64,000 bases of DNA. It comes from CAYVOV01 sp964453525 (GTDB lineage: Bacteria; Chloroflexota; Dehalococcoidia; Dehalococcoidales; UBA2162). The notes below the pieces were generated by a model that was not told where the DNA came from, did no database searches, and saw nothing but the letters and a program-made list of their open reading frames with translations. The stretch lies in contig CAYVOV010000006.1 in NCBI GenBank assembly GCA_964453525.1, forward strand, positions 1-64,000, in the 5' to 3' direction. Position 1 is the stretch's first letter; every line of letters begins with the position of its first letter. This document shows positions 52,551-60,291 of the stretch, one piece after another. The translations under genes were made by a program, and so were the position numbers.

Positions 52551-53426
52551 TCAACCTGCCAAGTCACTTAGAATCTGTTTGGCATGGTTAAATATTAAGG
52601 AGATGTGGCCTTCATCAGAAAGAAATTCAGCCCGACAATTCGGTATAACTTCAGCCATGTAGCGTCCCATCCAGACAGGAAGCGTAGCGTCAAGTTCTCC
52701 ATGCCAGAGTTGAACCTTTACTGATAGTTCTTCTAGATTGAATCCCCAGGGGCGTGTAAGAAGAGCATAGTCCCAGGCAGCGCCTCGAGATCCCGAGCGA
52801 AACGCTTCTTGCAAGCTTTCACTGCTCCACTGTATCATTTCTGGCTGATTTACCACTACCCGGTCTGGCACGGGTAAACCACCGAGAGTTCGTGATATGG
52901 CACTGACAGGATCGTGATGAGCATTACGGGCGATTATCCCGAAAAATAACCTGACTAGCCAGGGAGCTTTTTGACCGGCAAGCACTCTTATCCGCCACGC
53001 TATATTCATCTCTTCGGTGGCAACATGTATGTCGAACGGACATGGTCCACTAACAACGGCCACGGCAGAAAGACGGTCAGGGATCTTGAAAGCACAAGCG
53101 ACAGCGTGTGGTACCCCGCTGGAGATTCCAAGAATGGCAAAGCGGTCTATTTTCAGGATATCAGCCAGTTCGGTTACATCATCCGGCCAATCTAGGTACT
53201 GGCGTCCCGGTTTAAAATCAGATAAACCCATTCCAGGCCTATCAATTGAGATGATACATACATTGGTTTCACTAGCTGCTTCATCCAATAATCTAGCGCC
53301 AAGACGAGAAGAGGGGTTACCGTGGAAAAAGAATACCGGTTTACCTTGAGGGGCTCCGTATTCGGCATAACCCAGCAGTCTGCCATCTCTTAAAGTGATT
53401 GTTTGGTTAGTCTTGATGTTCACCAC
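52551..53426 (-). CDS. Alpha/beta hydrolase
   Basis: 291 residues, GTG start with a ggaggc site. Oxyanion loop FFHGNPSSRLGARLL, acid-containing IDRPGMGLSDF, nucleophile elbow LGISSGVPHAVA, and C-terminal LWHGELDATLPVWMG with DEGHISLIF for the Asp and His. The HGNP oxyanion motif is typical of esterase/epoxide-hydrolase-like enzymes. Isolated gene, substrate unknown. The 184 bp between it and 53611 hold a weak gagcc/ggctc hairpin (53555-53572). Confidence 0.85.
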   Translation of the reverse strand: MVNIKTNQTITLRDGRLLGYAEYGAPQGKPVFFFHGNPSSRLGARLLDEAASETNVCIISIDRPGMGLSDFKPGRQYLDWPDDVTELADILKIDRFAILGISSGVPHAVACAFKIPDRLSAVAVVSGPCPFDIHVATEEMNIAWRIRVLAGQKAPWLVRLFFGIIARNAHHDPVSAISRTLGGLPVPDRVVVNQPEMIQWSSESLQEAFRSGSRGAAWDYALLTRPWGFNLEELSVKVQLWHGELDATLPVWMGRYMAEVIPNCRAEFLSDEGHISLIFNHAKQILSDLAG

Positions 53427-53610
53427 TTTGAGCCTCCATGGAGTTTACAGTCTATTAACACTATCAGAAAATGTCAAGCTCGGATAGATATGATTGAACA
53501 AAATGGCTTTTTGTTCAGCCGCATATTACATAGATGATGCAGATAAGGAGGAGAGAGCCCCCTAAGAGGCTCCCTCAATATTATCACTGTAGGACTGGCG
53601 CATATACAGG

Positions 53611-54750
53611 TTATTCGTGGGGGAATGTGGTAGTATCAACTGGATAGAACCTTATTTGCAGTAATCTCGTATTTTTATTCTCTAGGTCCTGCCCTATCAG
53701 CACTAAATCGGCGATGTTCAGCATAAACTCCTCACAATAGAACTCGACGCGGACCGGAACGAGCAGGGATGGCCACGGTAACGGGTTACCGGGGTCTGCA
53801 AGAAGTCCAAGTAGTGTGGCGTTATCTTTATAATACCAAAGGTCTGCAAGGAACATCAACCACTCTTCAATAGTATCAACATCTCCACTTCCGTCACCTT
53901 GAGCGAGTACCTGTCCATTACAGTCTATTTTAGTGTTCAGAGCATCGTAGTAATCAGGGCCTGGGAAACTGATACTCGTTAGATTATCACTAAACCATTT
54001 TACGATAGCTGTCGCATTGCTGCTGTCAGGTACGTCAGCATCAGTCAACACACCATCAAAATCAATATCAGTAATATTGTCAGCAACGACACCTGTATAG
54101 GTGAACATACGAGTTATCTCTGTGGCCAGAGACCTCCCCTTGCCTTTTACAGGGGAATTGGGATCAAATCTCTGAAACGTTTGGTTATCCCCAACACCGT
54201 ATACATTGTCACCTACTACCAGCCCTATTGGGGATAGGGCTTGACTGCAGCTTGTGTTCTCAGCACCCACATTATCACAGTACTCGATGAATTCGTTTGG
54301 CCACAGTATTACTTCACTGGGTGCCTTATTTGGATTATTATTTGGTTTACCAAGAATCCTCGCATAAACGTAATAGCCACTTTGCTCAAAGGGCAATTGG
54401 ATTGTGACATCGCCATCACCGTCGAAGCCACAATTATCCAATATTTTTAGCTGATACTCTAATTCTGCTTTCCCTTTGGCTTTATTCTGTACATACTGTA
54501 TCTCGGTGGTACCCTCCATCGGGATGAATACCGAGTTGTTATCCGAAGTTGCTTCTGGACATGCGAAACCATCCTGCTTCCCATGGATATTCAGGTTGTA
54601 GTGCGGTCCACTTGGAAATCCGTTGCCCACAATCTTAACTTCGTTATTGTTGTTATTATTTTTATCAGGTTTGGCCAAGGCCGGGATAACACCAAGAAAT
54701 AGTACAGACACCACCGCTAAAGAAATCAGAGACGCTAGAATTCTTTTCAT
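53611..54750 (-). CDS. Secreted protein of unknown function with HYNLNI motif (379 aa)
   Basis: Signal peptide about 1-26 (ILASLISLAVVSVLFLGVIPALA). Then GFPSGPHYNLNIHGKQDGF, VFIPMEGTTEIQYVQNK and the beta-rich domain shared with the next gene. The C-terminal half contains DIDFDGVLTDADVP, an EF-hand/dockerin-like calcium loop, and a conserved ...LENKNTRLLQIRFYPVDTTTF end that parallels LKVLQLRFYGIPTDV in the neighbour. No catalytic motif. Ribosome site gaaggaggtagagc. Probably extracytoplasmic, possibly a beta-sandwich ligand binder. Confidence 0.75.
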   Translation of the reverse strand: MKRILASLISLAVVSVLFLGVIPALAKPDKNNNNNNEVKIVGNGFPSGPHYNLNIHGKQDGFACPEATSDNNSVFIPMEGTTEIQYVQNKAKGKAELEYQLKILDNCGFDGDGDVTIQLPFEQSGYYVYARILGKPNNNPNKAPSEVILWPNEFIEYCDNVGAENTSCSQALSPIGLVVGDNVYGVGDNQTFQRFDPNSPVKGKGRSLATEITRMFTYTGVVADNITDIDFDGVLTDADVPDSSNATAIVKWFSDNLTSISFPGPDYYDALNTKIDCNGQVLAQGDGSGDVDTIEEWLMFLADLWYYKDNATLLGLLADPGNPLPWPSLLVPVRVEFYCEEFMLNIADLVLIGQDLENKNTRLLQIRFYPVDTTTFPHE

Positions 54751-54841
54751 GCTCTACCTCCTTCTTCCTGATTGCTCACTCATCTTTTTAAAGTTCATTC
54801 TTAAGGTATTTATTTGTACAAGGTAAGCTATTCCTTAACCA

Positions 54842-55495
54842 CTAGTTAACATCGGTCGGTATTCCATAGAAGCGAAGCTGAAGTACTTTCAACCCGTTAT
54901 TGTCATAATCCCAGAAGTAATCCTGGAGGGCATCATCAAATAAAGGGTATCTCTCGGCATTGCCGTCACCGTCAAGGTCAATATAGATGTAAAGCAATTC
55001 CTTGCTTACATTGGTGAAGCTTGATTTACCTTTACTTCGAACGACAACATAGCTTCCAAGAGAATAGACCTCTTCCCCGGTAACAGGATCAATAGCACCG
55101 GTTGTCACTGTTGAACTGCCACCCGGTTTACCAACTGGCCTTGCCCAGACCGAATATACTGTGACACCATCATTTTCAGGGTCAGGATTGGGCAGCTGGA
55201 ATTTAGCCGGACCATCAGTACCATTGGCATCTATCACCGCAAAAGTATCTCCCTCTTTTAGCAGTATCCTGGCTTTTCCCTCCAGTGGGACAAATATGCG
55301 ATGACCGATGCCGGTTTCCTTGGTCATCTCAGCACTCTTTTCCTTCGGCACCCCAATTATGTTTAAATTGTAATGCGTTCCGCTTGGAGCACCGTTGCCG
55401 CTATTCATCCCATTTTCACTCTTCGCCGCCAGAGCGACACCTGATAACGAAGCAAATAGAGTCAATGCTATAAATAATGCCATAAACTTTTTCAT
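54842..55495 (-). CDS. Secreted protein of unknown function with HYNLNI motif (217 aa)
   Basis: Shorter paralogue of the 53611-54750 product. Signal peptide about 1-23 (FMALFIALTLFASLSGVALA), then GAPSGTHYNLNIIGVPKEKS, RIFVPLEGKARILLKEGD, KFQLPNPDPENDGVTVYSVW and ARPVGKPGG. DLDGDGNAERYP is an Asp-rich loop that may bind calcium. Same strand, 91 bp apart, so the pair may be co-transcribed; tandem duplication followed by insertion of the central region in the longer copy is likely. Confidence 0.78.
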   Translation of the reverse strand: MKKFMALFIALTLFASLSGVALAAKSENGMNSGNGAPSGTHYNLNIIGVPKEKSAEMTKETGIGHRIFVPLEGKARILLKEGDTFAVIDANGTDGPAKFQLPNPDPENDGVTVYSVWARPVGKPGGSSTVTTGAIDPVTGEEVYSLGSYVVVRSKGKSSFTNVSKELLYIYIDLDGDGNAERYPLFDDALQDYFWDYDNNGLKVLQLRFYGIPTDVN

Positions 55496-55611
55496 CCTGA
55501 TATAATCTCCTTTCTATAGTCGATTGCTTAATGAACACGTCAATGGTCAGTTATTACTTTTATATATATTTTGTTCGTATATCTATCACCTCCTTCTATA
55601 AACTTTACATA

Positions 55612-55640
55612 TTGATTTCCTACACCTTTTGTTCTATAAT
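55612..55640 (+). promoter_or_regulatory. Promoter of a candidate small RNA
   Basis: -35 TTGATT (55612-55617), 17-bp spacer, perfect -10 TATAAT (55635-55640). Confidence 0.6.
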
Positions 55641-55646
55641 GCAAGC

Positions 55647-55735
55647 AGGGAGGCACAGAAAACTGGACGTGCAACCGCCGGTTTTATTTGAGCCTTCTTC
55701 GGGGCAGTCTCTAACCAGACTGCCCCTAAATTTTA
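55647..55735 (+). ncRNA. Candidate small structured RNA, about 90 nt
   Basis: Between a good promoter and a perfect intrinsic terminator there is no ORF. The predicted transcript folds as an outer stem GGAGGC/GCCUUC enclosing a hairpin AAAACUGG/CCGGUUUU, followed by the terminator stem GGGGCAGUCU/AGACUGCCCC (55701-55726) and a U-rich tail (ttttatcttt). I do not recognise an Rfam family. It could be a free sRNA or a leader with attenuator for the gene at 55934, which begins 200 bp on. Confidence 0.5.
55701..55726 (+). terminator. Intrinsic terminator of the candidate small RNA
   Basis: ggggcagtct and agactgcccc, a perfect 10-bp stem with a six-base loop, then taaattttatcttt. Confidence 0.75.
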
Positions 55736-55933
55736 TCTTTATAGATATTCTTTGAGGAAGTCCTAAAAGTATAAAGAGGACATACCTATGTTCTCTTTTT
55801 CCTAAACGTTTATACCTCAATAAATAAACTTACTATCCTTGTAGCACTCAAATTTAACTACTATACTTTTTCTATAACATTACTAAATGCTGATAGACAG
55901 GAAATTCAAATCGGGATAGAAAAGGAGTTAGAA

Positions 55934-56818
55934 ATGGCCAAATTTGCGAGAAAATGCCCTAACTGCGGACAAATAACCGACGGAGATGACTGCGACTGGT
56001 GTAAATTCCCGATACGACCACTTCGAGTAAAAAGAGGCCAGAGAACTTCTAAAGCCGAAGAACATACTGGAGCAGACAAGCAAACGGGCATTGTTGTAAT
56101 AGAAAAAGCTGCCAGTGACCTCAAAGAAGCCAGAAAAGCTCTAGAGGCTGAAATAGCAGGATGGGAGAGATTTCAACAGGAGGAGGAAGCCCGGAAAGCT
56201 GCTGAGGTTGAGAAAAATAGGATAGTCGCTAACGCTGAGGAAGCCTTCAAGGCTGAGGAAATTATAATAGTCACTGATGCCGAGGAAGCTTTCGAAGCTG
56301 AGGAAGTTAGGATAGTCACTGACACCGAAGAAGCCTTCAAGACTGTTAAAAATGAGGAATCCATATCTGCTGAAGACGAGGAAGCCGGGAAAGTTGAAGG
56401 GGCTGAGGTAGCCGATGAAGTTGTTGACGCTAAAGAAACAGGTATTGCTGCCGAGGTAAAAGAAGATGCTACAGCAGAATTTGATGAGAAATTGATGAAG
56501 ATGGTAGCCAGGCGTGAGGCAGTTATAAAAGCTCAATCAGAAACAGACCAAATTAAAAATCCTGTAGACGCTAATGGAACAGTTTACTCTACGACTGGAA
56601 ATGTCTCTCCGATAGTCGCGGAGTTCGTACGCCCAAGATTGTATAGGAAAATAGTTGAACCACTGTTATCACTACCAATTACTCCCGGCCTGTATGAGAA
56701 ACTTAAGAAATATCTTGAAATGGTTGAGCGCATAAATCAGGATCTAAATCATAATAAAATAGCAACTGAAGAGGCAATAAAAAGACTAAAGGAAATATCT
56801 CTAATGCCATCTTGGTAA
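55934..56818 (+). CDS. Zinc-ribbon protein with acidic coiled-coil repeats
   Basis: 294 residues. N-terminal zinc ribbon CPNCGQITDGDDCDWCKFP (about 9-27; Cys-x2-Cys...Cys-x2-Cys). Residues about 50-190 are Glu/Ala-rich and contain three imperfect repeats of EEAFKAEEIIIVTDAEEAFE type (unit about 18-20 residues). A globular C-terminus (about 225-294) has VAEFVRPRLYRKIVEPLLSL. No catalytic motif and no membrane segment. Perhaps a scaffold or regulatory protein typical of Chloroflexota. Good aaaaggag site; followed by a strong terminator. Confidence 0.7.
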   Translation: MAKFARKCPNCGQITDGDDCDWCKFPIRPLRVKRGQRTSKAEEHTGADKQTGIVVIEKAASDLKEARKALEAEIAGWERFQQEEEARKAAEVEKNRIVANAEEAFKAEEIIIVTDAEEAFEAEEVRIVTDTEEAFKTVKNEESISAEDEEAGKVEGAEVADEVVDAKETGIAAEVKEDATAEFDEKLMKMVARREAVIKAQSETDQIKNPVDANGTVYSTTGNVSPIVAEFVRPRLYRKIVEPLLSLPITPGLYEKLKKYLEMVERINQDLNHNKIATEEAIKRLKEISLMPSW

Positions 56819-56911
56819 ATCGTACAGTTGGTCCACATCCTAAAACAGCCTGGGAAACAGAATATTATTGTATCGTTATAGTAATATTACAAATAAATAT
56901 GAATATGAAAA

Positions 56912-56936
56912 AGGCGTCTGGATTAACCAGACGCCT
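56912..56936 (+). terminator. Intrinsic terminator after the zinc-ribbon gene
   Basis: aggcgtctgg, loop attaa, ccagacgcct: perfect 10-bp stem, then ctattatttct. It is 94 bp after the stop; nothing is seen between. Confidence 0.7.
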
Positions 56937-57018
56937 CTATTATTTCTCTAAAATGGATATCCAAAGCACATGGCTGGATAAACATCTCGTTATATGTTTG
57001 ACAGAAATATGAGCAAGA

Positions 57019-57501
57019 TTACTTTATCTGAATGTTACCATGCACAACACTTAACATTGCTTCGGGTAATTCTCCTGCTTGAGTAAAGTCCGGATGAGAT
57101 GTTGCATCAGACGCATCCATTGGGAATGGAATACTGATCTTATCGGTCTGACCATCCTGGACCTGAATAACATAATCTATTTCCTGCCCGTAGAGTGTAG
57201 TAACAAAACCTATCCAGGCATTATCTCCGTCAACCGAAACATAGAGAACTTCTCCAATTATTGTTAAACGTTCTCCTCCCACCTCCTCAGTGAGACGGAT
57301 TTTACCTTCAGCCATTTCGGTAACAGGGTCAACCTGCCGGGCACTGAAATTAAATCTGGAAGAGCCTCCTTCGTATCCCGGGGCTGTGAATACTATCGCG
57401 CCTGCGCCCGTTACACGAGGTAAAGCTGCTGCAAAAGCAGTGCCGGTTTGTACCAGTGTCAATGTTGCTACTAATAGTATGGTTAACGCTAACTTCTTCA
57501 T
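57019..57501 (-). CDS. Secreted beta-rich protein of unknown function (160 aa)
   Basis: From ATG 57501 (agggaggc site) the product starts with a signal peptide (KLALTILLVATLTLVQTGTAFA). The mature part (GAGAIVFTAPGYEGGSSRFN, FSARQVDPVTEMAEGKIRL, VLYVSVDGDNAWIGFVTTLYG) is beta-rich and lacks cysteines; it looks like small secreted proteins of unknown function in actinobacteria and Chloroflexota. A palindrome gagtgtattaacactc lies at 57535-57550, 34 bp upstream, and could be an operator. Confidence 0.7.
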   Translation of the reverse strand: MKKLALTILLVATLTLVQTGTAFAAALPRVTGAGAIVFTAPGYEGGSSRFNFSARQVDPVTEMAEGKIRLTEEVGGERLTIIGEVLYVSVDGDNAWIGFVTTLYGQEIDYVIQVQDGQTDKISIPFPMDASDATSHPDFTQAGELPEAMLSVVHGNIQIK

Positions 57502-57795
57502 TGTTTTAGCCTCCCTGACAATATATCTACAAGTTGAGTGTATTAACACTCCCTTAATATTTGCTCTAACATTATAACTGACCTGCTTTTATTAACAATG
57601 TTCAAACGTATATTTTAAGTGAAATAAAGGTATCGATTACCGGGGTCTGTTTGTATCCTTTTATTTTGAAATGCGTCTGGATTATTTAATTCTGTGTAAA
57701 CAGAAATCACAAAAGGTACAGAATATTTTAAGCATAGCTGAATAAACAACCCTATTTTTGTTCAGTGGTAGTAAATTTTCCAAATTGTGATGTAA

Positions 57796-57825
57796 ATGGG
57801 TGTCTGCTAAAATACCAGCACCCAT
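57796..57825 (+). terminator. Hairpin with T-run in a gene-free region
   Basis: atgggtg-t-ctg pairs with cagcacccat, followed by acattttttag. There is no plus-strand gene before it within 800 bp, so either a short unannotated transcript ends here or it is a relic. Region 57502-57927 otherwise has no gene. Confidence 0.55.
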
Positions 57826-57866
57826 ACATTTTTTAGAGAGCAGAAATAAAAGAAACGCTAAATGCC

Positions 57867-57905
57867 AAAGCCTGTCTGATAAATAAAAAATATCAGACAG
57901 GCTTT
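57867..57905. terminator. Long bidirectional hairpin
   Basis: aaagcctgtctgata and tatcagacaggcttt form a 15-bp perfect stem around an A-rich loop, with T/A runs on both sides. It would terminate the minus-strand frame at 57928-58233. Confidence 0.65.
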
Positions 57906-57927
57906 TCAACGGATTTGATTTAGTATC

Positions 57928-58233
57928 TCAGGGAAGCAGGTCGTTTTCAAAAGAGTCACTTATGACAGGACTCTGGCGCTTACACTTCTTATTTGCATAA
58001 TCAAATGCTTCCTCGATAACAACATCGTCTGGTTCTCCCGGATTCCGCTTTCTCGCTACATCTCCGTCGTTGTCGTGGTCATGGGAGTCAGCAAAACCCT
58101 GCAATATTCCCTCTTCAGCAAAGTAATAGGTAAACTGACCATTTTTCAATGTCCCATGAATGTAATCTCTCACGTATAGTTTACAGGAGTTTAAGATGGT
58201 GGCAGCGCTGATAGGCCACCACCATCTTTTCAA
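57928..58233 (-). CDS. Possible acidic protein or gene remnant
   Basis: 101-codon frame. The part FTYYFAEEGILQGFADSHDH, then EPDDVVIEEAFDYANKKC looks protein-like, but the frame's first 15 codons consist of the hairpin at 58193-58228 and no ribosome site is seen. A GTG at about codon 21 is an alternative start. I do not recognise a family. Confidence 0.3.
   Translation of the reverse strand: MKRWWWPISAATILNSCKLYVRDYIHGTLKNGQFTYYFAEEGILQGFADSHDHDNDGDVARKRNPGEPDDVVIEEAFDYANKKCKRQSPVISDSFENDLLP
58193..58228 (+). terminator. Hairpin upstream of the recA region
   Basis: aagatggtgg and ccaccatctt form a 10-bp perfect stem, followed by ttcaaaac. Confidence 0.45.
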
Positions 58234-58247
58234 AACTTCCCCCTTCC

Positions 58248-58324
58248 CCTCAAGGGAAGGGGTTCATCCTGAAGGCTCACCCTGAAGGGCGGCCGGGCGA
58301 GAATAGATATATAAAAAGGGGAGC
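58248..58324. repeat. Second dispersed intergenic repeat, copy 2
   Basis: Shorter copy of 372-490 (shares cctcaaggg, ggttcatcctga, cctgaagggcggc, aatagata and the gggagc end). It lies 170 bp upstream of recA. Confidence 0.65.
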
Positions 58325-58450
58325 GGGGTTTTATTAAAAATTTAGTTAAAAAATTACTGCCCTCAAACACAGATACGGGCAGAACTATCTTTTAATTTTA
58401 CCAGTATTAATTGTTCACAAATAGACAAATAATGTTGAGACTTTATGTTA

Positions 58451-58479
58451 TTGCTTTAGTATTTTTTCTGTGCTATTCT
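58451..58479 (+). promoter_or_regulatory. Promoter of recA
   Basis: -35 TTGCTT (58451-58456), 17-bp spacer, -10 TATTCT (58474-58479), giving a start near 58486, only about 10 nt before the ATG. I see no gaacnnnngttc-type LexA box here. Confidence 0.55.
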
Positions 58480-58494
58480 TAGGTTGAGACGTAT

Positions 58495-59505
58495 ATGACC
58501 ACAGAGAAGGGAAAAGCACTGGAACTAGCCATCGGCCAGATTGAAAAGAAATTTGGCAAAGGCTCAATCATGAAGCTGGGAGAATCAGCCGCCATGGTAC
58601 ACGTGGAGGCTATTCCAACCGGTGCACTATCATTAGACCTGGCATTGGGAACAGGAGGTATTCCCAGAGGGCGAATCACGGAAATATTCGGTCCGGAGTC
58701 CTCGGGAAAGACCACCCTGGGTCAGCACGTAATTGCTGAAACACAGAAGCAAGGAGGTATAGCTGCCTATATCGACGTAGAGCATGCCCTTGACCCTACT
58801 TATGCTAACCGTTGCGGAGTCAACGTTGATGAAATGCTCATCTCCCAACCGGATACAGGAGAGCAAGCCCTGGAGATTACCGAGGCACTGGTCAGAAGCG
58901 GTGCTGTTGATGTAATAGTGGTTGACAGCGTAGCCGCTCTGGTATCCCAGGCCGAAATCGAAGGGGAGATGGGAGATACCCACGTCGCCTTACAGGCTCG
59001 TCTGATGTCACAGGCACTGAGAAAGCTGGCCGCCGCTATCGGCAAAACAGGAACGGCGGTGATATTTATTAACCAGCTTAGAGAAAAGGTGGGGATTGTC
59101 TTCGGCAATCCCGAGGTGACACCGGGCGGTAGAGCATTGAAATTCTACAGTTCGGTAAGGATTGACCTGAGACGTACCGATTCTATCAAGCAGGGAAACG
59201 AGATAACAGGCAGTCATGTCAGGGCCAGGGTAGTGAAGAACAAGGTTGCCCCGCCATTTAGAACCGCCGAGTTCGATATCATGTTTGACAGCGGTATAAG
59301 CCGGGAGGGTAACCTCATTGACCTTGGCGTAGAGATGGAGCTGGTGAATAAAGCTGGTGCTTTCTTCTCCTATGGTGATATTCGTCTGGGGCAGGGCAGG
59401 GAAAATGCCAAGCAGTACCTGAGTCAAAATCCCGAACTTGCCCGGGAAATCGAACAGAAGATTAGAGCCTCAGCTATCACCAACCATCATCAATTTGATG
59501 ATTAA
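58495..59505 (+). CDS. recA: Recombinase RecA
   Basis: 336 residues; forms the DNA-strand-exchange filament and triggers SOS. Walker A GPESSGKTT (66-74), Walker B VIVVDS (about 140), loop L1 EGEMGDTHVALQARLMSQAL, and L2 INQLREKVGIVFGNPEVTPGG are all canonical. The acidic C-terminal tail of E. coli RecA is reduced to TNHHQFDD. Leader is very short and the ribosome site weak, but the N-terminus aligns with known RecA. Followed by recX after 110 bp. Confidence 0.98.
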   Translation: MTTEKGKALELAIGQIEKKFGKGSIMKLGESAAMVHVEAIPTGALSLDLALGTGGIPRGRITEIFGPESSGKTTLGQHVIAETQKQGGIAAYIDVEHALDPTYANRCGVNVDEMLISQPDTGEQALEITEALVRSGAVDVIVVDSVAALVSQAEIEGEMGDTHVALQARLMSQALRKLAAAIGKTGTAVIFINQLREKVGIVFGNPEVTPGGRALKFYSSVRIDLRRTDSIKQGNEITGSHVRARVVKNKVAPPFRTAEFDIMFDSGISREGNLIDLGVEMELVNKAGAFFSYGDIRLGQGRENAKQYLSQNPELAREIEQKIRASAITNHHQFDD

Positions 59506-59615
59506 GAAATCCGGCACCTGAAAACTTAATACAGACATAAAGATATAAGGTATTCGTGAAGCTGAGGCCTGTATAGCCTTGGCTTCATTTGTTTAAAGCC
59601 GGAAAGAGAAGGATA

Positions 59616-60260
59616 ATGAGCAGGATTACCGCCCTCCGTGCCGGAAAAGGCAGGAGAAAGCGGGTGAATATATACCTGGACGGAAAGTTTGCTTTCAGTC
59701 TGGCGGCTGAGGTGGCGGTAAAAGAAGGCCTGCGGGTAGAGCAGGAGCTATCGGCCGACGATATAAAAACGCTGTTCAGGTCCGACGACCTTCAACGATG
59801 TTTCAGTGCCGCGACGCTTTACCTCAGTTACCGCCCCAGGAGTGAACCCGAGCTCAGAGAAAGACTACACCGGCGCGGGTTCAATGACGACAGCATAGAA
59901 GACACGTTAGCCAGGCTCAAAAAACAGGGGCTTCTTGATGATACTGCTTTCGCACAATTCTGGACGGAAAACCGGGACTATTTCAGTCCCCGCAGCCAGC
60001 GGTTGACCAGGCTGGAATTGAAAAGGAAGGGAGTATCCGAAGAGATAATAGACCGCGTGGTCGATAATATTGACGACGAAGATAGCGCCTACCGGGCAGG
60101 CTTGAAAAAAGCCCGCAGCTTATCCCGTTCCGACTACCCGAGCTTTCGCCGCCGCCTCGGTGACCATCTCAAGCGGCGCGGCTTCAGCTACGAGGTGATA
60201 AATCACACCGTGGAGCTACTGTGGCAGGAACAGGATAAGCAAATAGAAATAGAATATTAA
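59616..60260 (+). CDS. recX: RecA regulator RecX
   Basis: 214 residues from ATG 59616 (agagaagga site); a TTG-initiated extension to 59589 is less likely. RecX repeats of three-helix units are visible: ATLYLSYRPRSEPELRERLH, TLARLKKQGLLDDTAFAQFW, RLTRLELKRKGVSEEIIDRV. The N-terminal extension NIYLDGKFAFSLAAEVAVKEG is the form seen in Gram-positive-type RecX. RecX binds RecA filaments and limits them. Typical neighbour of recA. Confidence 0.92.
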   Translation: MSRITALRAGKGRRKRVNIYLDGKFAFSLAAEVAVKEGLRVEQELSADDIKTLFRSDDLQRCFSAATLYLSYRPRSEPELRERLHRRGFNDDSIEDTLARLKKQGLLDDTAFAQFWTENRDYFSPRSQRLTRLELKRKGVSEEIIDRVVDNIDDEDSAYRAGLKKARSLSRSDYPSFRRRLGDHLKRRGFSYEVINHTVELLWQEQDKQIEIEY

Positions 60261-60291
60261 CCCGGCAAGAGCCGGAAAGTGAGGTGAATAA

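Noticed and set aside
56200..56350. Tandem repeat as a CRISPR or minisatellite
   Set aside because: The repeats follow the codon frame of the coiled-coil protein and are imperfect; they are protein-level repeats.
58330..58494. LexA/SOS box upstream of recA
   Set aside because: No gaac-n4-gttc or ctgt-n8-acag palindrome found near the promoter.
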